From positions 1-37,300 of the forward strand of contig JAFWNJ010000013.1 in NCBI GenBank assembly GCA_017510425.1: 37,300 bases of DNA, in the 5' to 3' direction. Positions 30,148-37,238 of this stretch are shown piece by piece. The notes below the pieces were generated by a model. That model was not told where the DNA came from. It did no database searches and saw only the letters and a list, made by a program, of their open reading frames with translations. The stretch's first letter is position 1. Each line of letters begins with the position of its first letter. This DNA is from Candidatus Saccharimonadota bacterium. Its GTDB lineage: Bacteria; Patescibacteriota; Saccharimonadia; Saccharimonadales; Saccharimonadaceae. The translations under genes and the position numbers were made by a program.

Positions 30148-30561
30148 ATTAATTGAGGGGAAATAGCACTTTAAGGAGGGGATGATCATCAAGAAAAAAT
30201 ACAAGCTGTATAAGAATTACGGCTACACAGTAAAAGACTTCAGGAGGGAGTTAGCAAAAGCGCCCGAGATGGAGTTCAGAAACGAGGAATCACGCATTGA
30301 GTTTGAAGAATTACGCGAGAAAAACCCGAATTTCATAATGTTTGCAGAAAATTGGGCCAGGTTAATGCAGAAAAAAATGTTATTTGGAACCATCCTAACG
30401 GGAAACATTATCGAAAAGAGCTATCAGCTAGCCGACACGATCATGGGCAACTCAGCGTATTCAGCAAACTGGACCAGAAGAGCCCTGATAGACTACTGGA
30501 AGTTTGGCGACAAACTTTTCAAAATAGAAGAAATGTGAAAAAATCACCCCCCTCAATTAAT
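30148..30561. repeat. 13-bp inverted repeat bracketing a small gene
   Basis: ATTAATTGAGGGG at 30148-30160 and CCCCTCAATTAAT at 30549-30561 are exact reverse complements. The left arm is at the predicted 5' end of the mRNA, and the right arm is 10 bases after the stop codon, so the mRNA ends could pair and loop out the whole gene. Confidence 0.7.
30182..30538 (+). CDS. Unknown 118-aa basic protein
   Basis: Starts MIIKKKYKLYKNYG after AAGGAGGGG, which lies unusually close to the ATG. The protein is basic and helical (KDFRRELAKAPEMEF, FAENWARLMQKKMLFG) with no membrane segment. It may be a small nucleic-acid- or ribosome-binding protein; no family is recognised. It stands alone between two leftward host genes, with its own promoter and terminator and with complementary mRNA ends. 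Confidence 0.65.
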   Translation: MIIKKKYKLYKNYGYTVKDFRRELAKAPEMEFRNEESRIEFEELREKNPNFIMFAENWARLMQKKMLFGTILTGNIIEKSYQLADTIMGNSAYSANWTRRALIDYWKFGDKLFKIEEM

Positions 30562-30565
30562 CCAA

Positions 30566-30605
30566 CCCCCGATTCGCGAGAATTATCTGCAAAAAGAATC
30601 GGGGG
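30566..30605 (+). terminator. Terminator of the 118-aa gene
   Basis: CCCCCGATTC with GAATCGGGGG around a 20-base loop, then TTTATTATTAT. It also faces the end of leftward trpS and may work in both directions. Confidence 0.75.
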
Positions 30606-30612
30606 TTTATTA

Positions 30613-31626
30613 TTATCTCAACCCAAACGCCTTCTGAGCCTCAAATAATTTTGCATTTGCAACATTATTAGCATATGATTCACCCTTCTCAAACAATTCG
30701 AGCACCTGCTGATCTGTAATACCTGATAGTCTCGATTGGAACTCAGCCAACATATTCGATACATCGTTCGCGACTTTCTGCTTCAAGTCGCCATATTTCG
30801 TCTCACCAGCCCATGTCGAAACCACATCCTGAAGCGGCGAATCCATCACCAAAGCATCAATTAACAGCAAATTCGAAATCCCTGGCTGATTAAACATATC
30901 AAACTTAATTTTCCCGAGAGAATCGGTCGTCGCCGACATAATCTTCTTCGCGGCCTTTGCCGGCTCGTCATCAAACATAATCTTAGAGTTCTCTGAAGCC
31001 GTGGATTTCGACATCTTCTTCTCCGGATTTAGCAGATCCCGAATCCTAATGCCGTCCGAAAGCCCCATGAACTCAACCTGCTCAGAAGTCTTAACCGGAA
31101 CCGTAAATATCTCACTCTGGAAACGATGATTGAAACGCATAGCGAGGTTCCGAGCTAGTTCAATGTGCTGGAACTGGTCCTCGCCAATCGGCACGTACTC
31201 CGCCGAATAAAGCAAAATGTCCGCCGCCATCAAAATCGGATAATCAAAAATCCCCACATTACACGATTCCCGCCCCTCAGACTTCTCCTTATATTGTGTC
31301 ATCCTCGAAGCCTCACCCATCGTTGCGACACAATTCAGTATCCAACACAGCTCCGAATGTGCTGGCACGTAAGATTGACGATAAATATGCACGTTATCGT
31401 TTAATTCCAGCCCCGCCGCTATGTAATATTTAATCGTACGGATGATATTTTTTTGCAAATTTCCATCCACATCGGCAATGATTGAATGTAAATCTGGCAC
31501 AAAAATGTTCACATTCATCTCGTTCGAGTGCTGATTAGCCAACCTAACCATAGGAAGCAGCGCACCCAAATAATTGCCCAGCGTGAGCTCCGAATTTGCT
31601 CTAATACCTGTCAAAATAGTTTTCAT
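30613..31626 (-). CDS. trpS: Tryptophanyl-tRNA synthetase
   Basis: 337 aa, normal length. GNYLGALLPMV (near 17-27) is the first class I signature region and KKMSKS (about 204-209) the second. ASRMTQYKEKS and the following GIFDYPILMAADILLY are typical TrpRS segments. It joins tryptophan to tRNA-Trp. The HIGH-type motif reads TLGN, with Thr in place of the first His, and the preceding P-T/S-G loop is RANSE, an unusual form. A -10 (TGG-TAAAAT) ends six bases before the ATG, so the mRNA should be leaderless. Divergent from tRNA-Ala. Confidence 0.93.
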   Translation of the reverse strand: MKTILTGIRANSELTLGNYLGALLPMVRLANQHSNEMNVNIFVPDLHSIIADVDGNLQKNIIRTIKYYIAAGLELNDNVHIYRQSYVPAHSELCWILNCVATMGEASRMTQYKEKSEGRESCNVGIFDYPILMAADILLYSAEYVPIGEDQFQHIELARNLAMRFNHRFQSEIFTVPVKTSEQVEFMGLSDGIRIRDLLNPEKKMSKSTASENSKIMFDDEPAKAAKKIMSATTDSLGKIKFDMFNQPGISNLLLIDALVMDSPLQDVVSTWAGETKYGDLKQKVANDVSNMLAEFQSRLSGITDQQVLELFEKGESYANNVANAKLFEAQKAFGLR

Positions 31627-31632
31627 ACTTTC

Positions 31633-31641
31633 ATTTTACCA
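31633..31641 (-). promoter_or_regulatory. Promoter of trpS
   Basis: On the minus strand TGG precedes TAAAAT, and six bases (GAAAGT) separate it from the ATG at 31626. It overlaps back to back with the rightward tRNA-Ala promoter. Confidence 0.6.
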
Positions 31642-31648
31642 TACATTA

Positions 31649-31657
31649 TGATAAAAT
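31649..31657 (+). promoter_or_regulatory. Promoter of tRNA-Ala
   Basis: TGA-TAAAAT, an extended -10. The leader up to 31700 contains GTCGG/CCGAC (about 31664-31681). Confidence 0.6.
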
Positions 31658-31700
31658 AAAGCCGTCGGGATATTCTCCGACAAACAATAATTCACAATCT

Positions 31701-31776
31701 GGGGTGTTAGCTCATTTGGTAGAGCGCTTCCATGGCATGGAAGAGGTGAGGAGTTCGAGCCTCCTACACTCCACCA
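31701..31776 (+). tRNA. tRNA-Ala (GGC)
   Basis: 76 nt with encoded CCA. Acceptor GGGGTGT/ACACTCC (one wobble), D-arm TAGCTCATTTGGTAGAGC, anticodon stem CTTCC/GGAAG around ATGGCAT (anticodon GGC), and T-arm GGAGTTCGAGCCTCC (31750-31764). All arms pair. Position 3-70 is not the usual G-U (here G-T is at the second to third acceptor pair), so identity is read from the anticodon. Confidence 0.92.
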
Positions 31777-31944
31777 GAAAATAAAGAAAGAGCCTTGTGC
31801 TCTTTATTTATTTTCTGACGAATGCTGGGAGGCGCGAACTCCGTAGGAGTTCGCACGCGGTAGGAGTCGAGTAAAAATCCCAAATTTATTTGGGATTTTT
31901 CGAGACGACACCCCGCGTTGTGGATTTGCGCTAGCAAATCCACC
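31777..31944 (+). other. tRNA-Ala trailer: hairpins and an inverted T-arm copy
   Basis: Directly after CCA comes a long AT-rich hairpin (AAAGAGC with GCTCTTT, 31777-31816). Next GGAGGCGCGAACTCC at 31828-31842 matches the reverse complement of the T-arm at 14 of 15 bases. It pairs in turn with GGAGTTCGC. Two more perfect hairpins follow (AAATCCCAAAT with ATTTGGGATTT; GTGGATTTGC with GCAAATCCAC). The region is gene-free. Confidence 0.65.
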
Positions 31945-31962
31945 GCCTCCTACACTCCACCA
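31945..31962 (+). repeat. Direct copy of the tRNA-Ala 3' end including CCA
   Basis: GCCTCCTACACTCCACCA is identical to 31759-31776, 186 bp upstream. A perfect hairpin begins with the base after its CCA. Confidence 0.88.
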
Positions 31963-32006
31963 TAGAAAATACTCAACCATTTGGTTGAGTATTTTCTATA
32001 TTTTTA
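31963..32006 (+). terminator. Perfect 17-bp terminator hairpin
   Basis: 31963-31979 pairs perfectly with 31982-31998 (core ACTCAACCA/TGGTTGAGT) and is followed by TATTTTTA. It ends the tRNA-Ala trailer. Confidence 0.85.
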
Positions 32007-32033
32007 CATAATCAAAAAAGTATTCATAAATAG

Positions 32034-32061
32034 TTGACAAAATTAAAAATAGTGGTAAAAT
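32034..32061 (+). promoter_or_regulatory. Promoter of the 101-aa gene
   Basis: TTGACA (32034-32039), 16 bp, TAAAAT (32056-32061) preceded by TGG. A strong promoter. Confidence 0.75.
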
Positions 32062-32104
32062 AATTAACACAACTCATAAAACCGACCCCAAAGGAGGTGA
32101 TAGA

Positions 32105-32410
32105 ATGGGGAACGCTAATATTGATGTTGAGTGGCAGAATGAAGCCGTCTCCATCTTTGGAAGAGACGGAGAAGTGGATGCCGAGGAGTTCTTTGGAAAA
32201 AAATATGATGATGACGTCATTAAGCTTCGAAGTGGAAACATCGAAGACCTTCTAAGGATACTCGTCGCGCATGCTCAAGAGTGCGAATGTAAAAAAATAA
32301 AGTTCAGATATCCTGAGTTGCTCAAGCTGTTGCTTGGCGATGAAGAAGATTGGAACTCCTATATGAAGTTCGTGCGGAAAAGATATATAAAAATAATCCG
32401 CATGAGATAA
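32105..32410 (+). CDS. Unknown 101-aa protein
   Basis: Strong ribosome site AAAGGAGGTGATAGA before the ATG. The sequence is acidic at first (residues 1-45, including VDAEEFFGKKYDDDVIKL), with one helical middle segment (NIEDLLRILVAHAQE) and a basic C-terminus (FVRKRYIKIIRMR). No family is recognised. Monocistronic, with its own promoter and terminator, so probably a small regulated host protein. Similar in layout to the lone gene at 30182. Confidence 0.65.
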   Translation: MGNANIDVEWQNEAVSIFGRDGEVDAEEFFGKKYDDDVIKLRSGNIEDLLRILVAHAQECECKKIKFRYPELLKLLLGDEEDWNSYMKFVRKRYIKIIRMR

Positions 32411-32427
32411 TCGCACATCTGCCGACC

Positions 32428-32465
32428 GCTCCAACCCCCATCTCGGGGTGAGGGGCGGTTTTTCA
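32428..32465 (+). terminator. Terminator of the 101-aa gene
   Basis: CCGCTCC with GGGGCGG enclosing CCCC/GGGG, followed by TTTTT. It lies two bases before the end of the convergent sortase gene. Confidence 0.8.
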
Positions 32466-32466
32466 T

Positions 32467-33132
32467 TTAGTACTCATTCGCAAAAATCACAAACCGGTGC
32501 GAGGCATCGCCATTTCCATACGACTCACCGTAGCAAGTCATCAAAGCAACACTATACTGTACACCATCATATTTTGCCAGAGTGACACTTTTCATGTAAT
32601 TGCCATAGCCGCCAAGCTGCAAAAGCCCTTTTTCGACATTCTTCTCAAAAATCATCGTCTTACTAATCCGAAAGTTTCGTCTCACTCCACCATAATCAAT
32701 CGAGAACACATCACCCACCCCGAGATACACAATTCCACCAAACACTGCCCCAGTATTGTGACCATAATAAAACGACTCACCGACCCTATTTACATGATTA
32801 TAAGAATCCTCTAGAGTACTAGCAACATCAACCACCGGAAGATAACGCCCAGCAATACTAATCGCATTGCTATAACCACCTCCGTAGCCATCACTAGGGC
32901 TGGCGTAGTAATTCACGCTACGACCACCATAATACCGAGCAGAACCGACAAAATAAGATGACGAAATCTCCATCTCGTCCAGCGCCGATGGCCCCATTCT
33001 TATCGATTCAATCTCAGAAAAACCCGACACTCTTTTGGCATCAACAAATCTGCTAGAAGAATCCGAAATCAAAATCAACCCCAAAGCCAAAAGGGGTAAA
33101 ACAAAACTAAATAATCGCCTAAAACACTTCAT
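32467..33132 (-). CDS. Sortase-family transpeptidase
   Basis: 221 aa. N-terminal membrane anchor or signal (about 5-24). The catalytic pattern is present: His in YYGHNTGAVFGG (near 121-132), followed by a GDVFSIDYGG strand, then Cys in ALMTCYGE (about 195-202) and Arg in SHRFVIFA (about 210-217). Sortases attach proteins to peptidoglycan or join pilin subunits on the cell surface. No pilin gene is adjacent, so a housekeeping role is likelier. It has an extended -10 promoter. Confidence 0.85.
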   Translation of the reverse strand: MKCFRRLFSFVLPLLALGLILISDSSSRFVDAKRVSGFSEIESIRMGPSALDEMEISSSYFVGSARYYGGRSVNYYASPSDGYGGGYSNAISIAGRYLPVVDVASTLEDSYNHVNRVGESFYYGHNTGAVFGGIVYLGVGDVFSIDYGGVRRNFRISKTMIFEKNVEKGLLQLGGYGNYMKSVTLAKYDGVQYSVALMTCYGESYGNGDASHRFVIFANEY

Positions 33133-33160
33133 TTTAACTTCATGACCACTATATATTCAT

Positions 33161-33169
33161 ATTATATCA
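33161..33169 (-). promoter_or_regulatory. Promoter of the sortase gene
   Basis: TGA-TATAAT on the minus strand, about 28 bases before the ATG. It lies back to back with the HD-gene promoter at 33174. Confidence 0.65.
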
Positions 33170-33173
33170 TACT

Positions 33174-33202
33174 TTGCAAGAATAGTCAAATTATGATACA
33201 GT
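33174..33202 (+). promoter_or_regulatory. Promoter of the HD phosphohydrolase gene
   Basis: TTGCAA (33174-33179), 17 bp, TACAGT (33197-33202) preceded by TGA. Confidence 0.55.
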
Positions 33203-33237
33203 CTACCCAAGGGGGAGCACATTAAGGAGGTTGCAAT

Positions 33238-34071
33238 ATGACCGACAGTGAAAAAAAAATTGTGTTCAGGAAAGTGATGGAACACGAGGAAGCGCTTTCG
33301 GCTCACAGCTGGGATCTTGACATATTAAGTCCTGACACCATCATGGATGATCTCCAGTACATCACAGCATTCATTACTTCTGGCACAGTATCACGTTCGT
33401 TTAATAGTAACTCATACAACAAAACCGCATTTCGTGTCGCACCTGAATCCGTCGCCGCTCACGCACTTTTGGTTTCGCGTATCGCATCCAGAGCCTTAGA
33501 GCGCACTCGCAAGCCAAATTTCCGAACCACCAGGGTTTTTTACACTAAAGACGAAATCCTGGAGGCAGTACTTCGTCACGATTTGCCCGAAAATGTAATC
33601 GGCGACATTCCTGACGACGGCACTCGTAATGACATCGAGCTTAGCAAGCAGGAACAAGAATATTGGATGGAATTAAGGAAACATGGCACGAACAAGAACT
33701 TCGAGAAGAAAGTCTACCGCCTTCTTAAAGAAATGCAGCAGAAGTCGTCAAGAGATGGTCGCTTAATCTACACCGCAGATAAAGCCTCTGCCATTCTGAG
33801 GACATTATATGAGGACAAAATTGGCGCCCCTGCTCGGATGTCACTTAATTACGAGCACGCCTCGGACAATGACAAAAAAGCCATGGCAATCTGCGATGAC
33901 AAGACTGACGGCAAATGCCGTGCCAGCGAAATGTGGACAGTGAATTTTTTCAAGCTGACGAAATCCGTCAACTGTGACGAAACTGGTTACATGACAGCAT
34001 TAATCGTCATGATGACCCTGGAAATTAACGGAAAATGGTATGATTGGCGTGCCGATGACTACCTGATCTAA
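33238..34071 (+). CDS. YfbR-like HD-domain phosphohydrolase
   Basis: 277 aa. SVAAHALLVSRIA (about 72-84) and AVLRHDLPENVIGDIP (near 112-127) are the HD-domain metal-binding motifs in YfbR-like 5'-deoxynucleotidase form (usual: SVAEHS and HDLPEA-GDIP). The enzyme would remove phosphate from dNMPs. The protein is longer than the usual 200 aa, with extra sequence after residue 140. It precedes thyA and folA, consistent with thymidylate and nucleotide metabolism. Ribosome site TAAGGAGG. The 3' UTR is complementary to this site. Confidence 0.8.
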   Translation: MTDSEKKIVFRKVMEHEEALSAHSWDLDILSPDTIMDDLQYITAFITSGTVSRSFNSNSYNKTAFRVAPESVAAHALLVSRIASRALERTRKPNFRTTRVFYTKDEILEAVLRHDLPENVIGDIPDDGTRNDIELSKQEQEYWMELRKHGTNKNFEKKVYRLLKEMQQKSSRDGRLIYTADKASAILRTLYEDKIGAPARMSLNYEHASDNDKKAMAICDDKTDGKCRASEMWTVNFFKLTKSVNCDETGYMTALIVMMTLEINGKWYDWRADDYLI

Positions 34072-34094
34072 CCATCAACCTCCCCCTATCTATA

Positions 34095-34132
34095 GCCTCA
34101 CAATCTAGGATTCTAGAAAGTGAGGCTTTTTT
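34095..34132 (+). terminator. Terminator between HD gene and thyA
   Basis: AGCCTCAC with GTGAGGCT around an 18-base loop, then TTTTTT. The thyA -10 begins five bases later. Confidence 0.85.
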
Positions 34133-34133
34133 A

Positions 34134-34142
34134 TGCTATAAT
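34134..34142 (+). promoter_or_regulatory. Promoter of thyA-folA
   Basis: TGC-TATAAT, extended -10. Transcription should start near 34149, just before AAAAAGGAGG. Confidence 0.65.
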
Positions 34143-34161
34143 CGTAAAAAAGGAGGTTATA

Positions 34162-35127
34162 ATGAGCAAATTTGACGATCAATACATCGACCTATGCCGT
34201 CGTATACTTAAAAACGGCGAGTCGATTACAAACTATAAAAAAGTCGACCCCCGGAAGTCTTCCGTAGCTAGTGCGATTCCCGACCATACCGCCCAAGCCA
34301 ATTCTTCCGCCCGCACCATTCGGCTCCCTCATCAAGTCCTCCAGTTTGACCTCGAAGAAGAATTCCCCATCCTAGTCAGCAAGAAGGTGGCCTTCAAATC
34401 CGCCATCCTCGAAATCCTCTGGATTTATCAAGTTGCATCCAACGACGTTCGCTGGCTACAAGAGCGCGGCGTTAAGATTTGGAACGAATGGGAGGTCTCC
34501 GAATCTGGCGAATACCAAGGCCGCAATCTCAACCAAATTTACGCCACGAAACACCCGAACGAACCGAAGGAAGATTTTGCCCACACCATCGGCACCGCCT
34601 ACGGCTGGATCGTGAATCGATATCATCTAATTGAGAACCTGATTGAGACCCTGAAGGAAAACCCCGGCAATCGCCGCATGGTTATTTCCCTCTGGCAGAA
34701 CGAATGGCTCGAGACCGCAGCTCTTCCTTCCTGTGTCTGGAATTCGCAGTGGAACCTCATCGACGGCAAACTTAATCTACTCGTCACCTCCCGCTCGACC
34801 GATGTCCCGCTTGGTCTTCCCTTCAATGTCGTCCAATATGCCACACTTTGCTACCTAATCGCCCGCACTATCGGCGCAAAGCCTGGTCAGTTTACCTTCA
34901 TGACTAACGATGCCCACATCTACGAGAACCAAATCGATGGCATTAAGGAGCAGATTGCACGCTACGAGAAGGCCATTTCGGACAAAACATTACCGAAAGC
35001 CCCTACCCTGTGGCTGAATCCTGACATTACGAATTTCTACGATTTCGACAACTCCCGCAAACTTAAAGACATCAAATTGGAAAATTATGAACATCTCGGC
35101 ACTATCAGCATGCCGGTCACGGAGTAA
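34162..35127 (+). CDS. thyA: Thymidylate synthase
   Basis: 321 aa from the ATG after AAAAAGGAGGTTATA. The catalytic Cys is in ALPSCVWNSQWN (near 189-200), the phosphate-binding arginines in NRRMVISLWQNEWL, and the dUMP-binding RSTDVPLGLPFN follows. It methylates dUMP to dTMP with methylene-tetrahydrofolate, producing dihydrofolate. Longer than E. coli ThyA (264 aa), with an insert about residues 95-140 as in Gram-positive forms. The dihydrofolate is recycled by the next gene, two bases away. Confidence 0.95.
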   Translation: MSKFDDQYIDLCRRILKNGESITNYKKVDPRKSSVASAIPDHTAQANSSARTIRLPHQVLQFDLEEEFPILVSKKVAFKSAILEILWIYQVASNDVRWLQERGVKIWNEWEVSESGEYQGRNLNQIYATKHPNEPKEDFAHTIGTAYGWIVNRYHLIENLIETLKENPGNRRMVISLWQNEWLETAALPSCVWNSQWNLIDGKLNLLVTSRSTDVPLGLPFNVVQYATLCYLIARTIGAKPGQFTFMTNDAHIYENQIDGIKEQIARYEKAISDKTLPKAPTLWLNPDITNFYDFDNSRKLKDIKLENYEHLGTISMPVTE

Positions 35128-35129
35128 AA

Positions 35130-35603
35130 ATGTTTAGCATCATTGCTGCAATCGGTAAGAACAACGAACTCGGCAAAGCCAACCGCCTAGTTTTTCATAT
35201 CAAAGACGACATGAAGCATTTCCGTGAGCAAACCTCTGGTCATAAAGTCGTCATGGGCCGTAAAACTTGGGATAGCCTACCCGGCAAGCTAAGCGGGCGC
35301 GAAAATATCGTCATCTCGAGGCACAGCTTCAATGGCCCAGATCTTATCGTAAACGATGTTGACCAATTCATCAAGGATAATATAGACACTGAAGAAGAGA
35401 TTTATATTATCGGTGGCGGCACTATTTATCAAACGTTTCTACCCTACGCGAAGCACCTCTATCTTACCGAAGTCGATGCCTCCGACCCAGATGCCGACGT
35501 CTTCTTCCCTTCTTTCGACAAATCCTCTTATTCACAAACCCTAATCAGGAAAGGTACCGAAAATGGTTTAGAATATTCCATTATTAAGTATAGCAAAGCA
35601 TGA
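35130..35603 (+). CDS. folA: Dihydrofolate reductase
   Basis: 157 aa, normal size. Starts MFSIIAAIGKNNELGKANRL; the substrate Asp is in HIKDDMKHF, and the NADPH-binding VVMGRKTWDSLP and IIGGGTIYQTFLP motifs are intact. The usual PWHLPED reads VFHIKDD, with the common Trp replaced by Phe. It reduces dihydrofolate made by ThyA. Translated with thyA. Confidence 0.95.
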   Translation: MFSIIAAIGKNNELGKANRLVFHIKDDMKHFREQTSGHKVVMGRKTWDSLPGKLSGRENIVISRHSFNGPDLIVNDVDQFIKDNIDTEEEIYIIGGGTIYQTFLPYAKHLYLTEVDASDPDADVFFPSFDKSSYSQTLIRKGTENGLEYSIIKYSKA

Positions 35604-35607
35604 ACGG

Positions 35608-35684
35608 GTGACGGACCTGGAGGGGGTCCCCCGCTGAGCCTTTTGCGAAGTGGGGGAGGAGAAGGTCCGGCAGGACCCGTTCAG
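35608..35684 (+). ncRNA. GC-rich nested hairpin upstream of glyA
   Basis: ACGGGT pairs with ACCCGT, then GGACCT with AGGTCC, then CCCCCGC with the GTGGGGG strand: one long imperfect rod between folA and glyA. It has no T-run, so it is not a standard terminator. Its richness in G+C contrasts with its surroundings, as in REP-like palindromes. A folate- or glycine-sensing role is possible from context, but no known riboswitch core is seen. Confidence 0.5.
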
Positions 35685-35733
35685 ATTCCGAAACAGCGAA
35701 TAAAATTTGATTTATAACTATTAAGGAGAAATA

Positions 35734-37107
35734 ATGAAAGATTTAGTATTTGATTTAATTAAGAAAGAAGAGATTCGTCAGAGCGAAGGTTTGGAGCTAA
35801 TTCCAAGCGAGAATTATGTCTCAAAAGCCGTTCTGAAAGCCATGGGCTCAGTTTTAACCAACAAATATTCCGAAGGCTATCCAAGCTTCGAGGGAATTCC
35901 GAATTGGAGCGAAGCTGAAATTGCCGACAAGGTATTACCTAATTACCGTTATTATGGCGGCCAAATCAATGTCGATCGCATTGAGAGACTCGCCATTGAA
36001 CGCGCTTGTAAGCTTTTTAAAGCCGACCATGCCAACGTTCAGCCCCATTCCGGCGCCAACGCCAATGAAGCGGTTTATTTCGCCTGGTGTGAACCTGGAG
36101 ACAATATTTTAGCCATGAATCTCGGTCACGGAGGACATTTGACTCACGGTTCCCCAGTTACTCGTAGTGCCAAGATTTACAATTTTATCCCTTATGGCAC
36201 GGATAAGTCTGGCGACCTTGATTATGACGAGATGGAATCACTTGCTATGGAAAATGATGTTAAGCTGATCCTCGTCGGCTATTCCGCCTTTCCTCTAGTT
36301 CCAGACTTCGAGCGTGTCGCAGCCATCCGTGAGAAAGCCGCCGCCAAATGGGGTCACGAGATTCTCCTCATGGCCGACATGGCTCATGTCGCCGGCCTCA
36401 TCGCTGCCGGCATCCATCCAAATCCCTTAGACTTCGGCTTCAATGTTATGACCACCACTACACATAAGACCCTTCGCGGCCCACGTGGCGGCCTCATCTT
36501 AACTAAAGGTAAAGTCGGCAGCCCCTTGAAGAAAATCGAGCATAAATCTCTCGATATCATCCCGACTTTAGTCGACAAAGCTGTCTTCCCTGGCACTCAA
36601 GGCGGCCCGCTCGAACACGTTATCGCCGCGAAAGCCGTTGCCTTCGGCGAAGCGCTGAAGCCTAGCTTTAAAACTTACGCCAAGAACATCGTCAAGAACG
36701 CTAAAGCTCTAGCTGAAGAATTAAAAAAGCGCGGCTTCGTCCTCCAGGCCGATGGCACCGAAAACCATCTCATCTTAATCGATGTCATGAAAAGCTATGG
36801 TATTAATGGCAAACTCTATGAAAAGGCTCTAGATTTAATTGGCTTGACTTTGAACGCTAATGCTCTTCCTGGTGATACCGGTGGTGCCTTCCGCCCGAAT
36901 GGCGTTCGTCTCGGTACTCCCGCCATCACCACCCGGGGCCTCGGTGTTAAGGAAATGGCCAAAATCGCCGAATGGATGGAAGAAGTCGCTAAAATCTGCA
37001 AGGAGGCCGGGACTGAAGAAAAACTAGCTGACCACCAGAAAGAATTCGACAAACTACATCAAGAAGTCATCGCTCTCGCCACCACCTTCCCTCTCCCCAC
37101 CGCATAA
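35734..37107 (+). CDS. glyA: Serine hydroxymethyltransferase
   Basis: 457 aa. PSENYVSKAVLKAMGS (25-40), HSGANANEAVYFA, DMAHVAGLIAAG (near 208-219) and TTTTHKTLRGPRGG (about 231-244, with the PLP lysine) are all intact. It turns serine and tetrahydrofolate into glycine and methylene-tetrahydrofolate, the cofactor for ThyA. Ribosome site AAGGAG. About 35 residues longer than usual, mainly in the C-terminal part. Completes a thyA-folA-glyA thymidylate cycle block. Confidence 0.96.
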   Translation: MKDLVFDLIKKEEIRQSEGLELIPSENYVSKAVLKAMGSVLTNKYSEGYPSFEGIPNWSEAEIADKVLPNYRYYGGQINVDRIERLAIERACKLFKADHANVQPHSGANANEAVYFAWCEPGDNILAMNLGHGGHLTHGSPVTRSAKIYNFIPYGTDKSGDLDYDEMESLAMENDVKLILVGYSAFPLVPDFERVAAIREKAAAKWGHEILLMADMAHVAGLIAAGIHPNPLDFGFNVMTTTTHKTLRGPRGGLILTKGKVGSPLKKIEHKSLDIIPTLVDKAVFPGTQGGPLEHVIAAKAVAFGEALKPSFKTYAKNIVKNAKALAEELKKRGFVLQADGTENHLILIDVMKSYGINGKLYEKALDLIGLTLNANALPGDTGGAFRPNGVRLGTPAITTRGLGVKEMAKIAEWMEEVAKICKEAGTEEKLADHQKEFDKLHQEVIALATTFPLPTA

Positions 37108-37184
37108 AGCCACTTATCGGAAACTTCAATTCCTAAGACTTTGTTTAAACCAAACTACCCAAAAACTATTGTGAACCACCCCCC

Positions 37185-37238
37185 CGTATGTAGCGACATT
37201 TGTCAAGAGGTTTTCTCATCTTGACGTTACAACATACG
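37185..37238. promoter_or_regulatory. Hairpin element near the right edge
   Basis: CGTATGT (37185-37191) pairs with ACATACG (37232-37238) and GTCAAGA with TCTTGAC inside. The left arm contains TATGTAGCGACA, also present (minus strand) at the start of the leader at the left edge. It could be the leader of a rightward gene beyond the window. From 37239 to 37300 the DNA is A/T-rich with TATAAT-like words and no gene. Confidence 0.4.

Noticed and set aside
32467-33132. Phage cargo for the sortase-like gene
   Set aside because: It lies among host metabolic genes, far from the prophage, with a host-type promoter.
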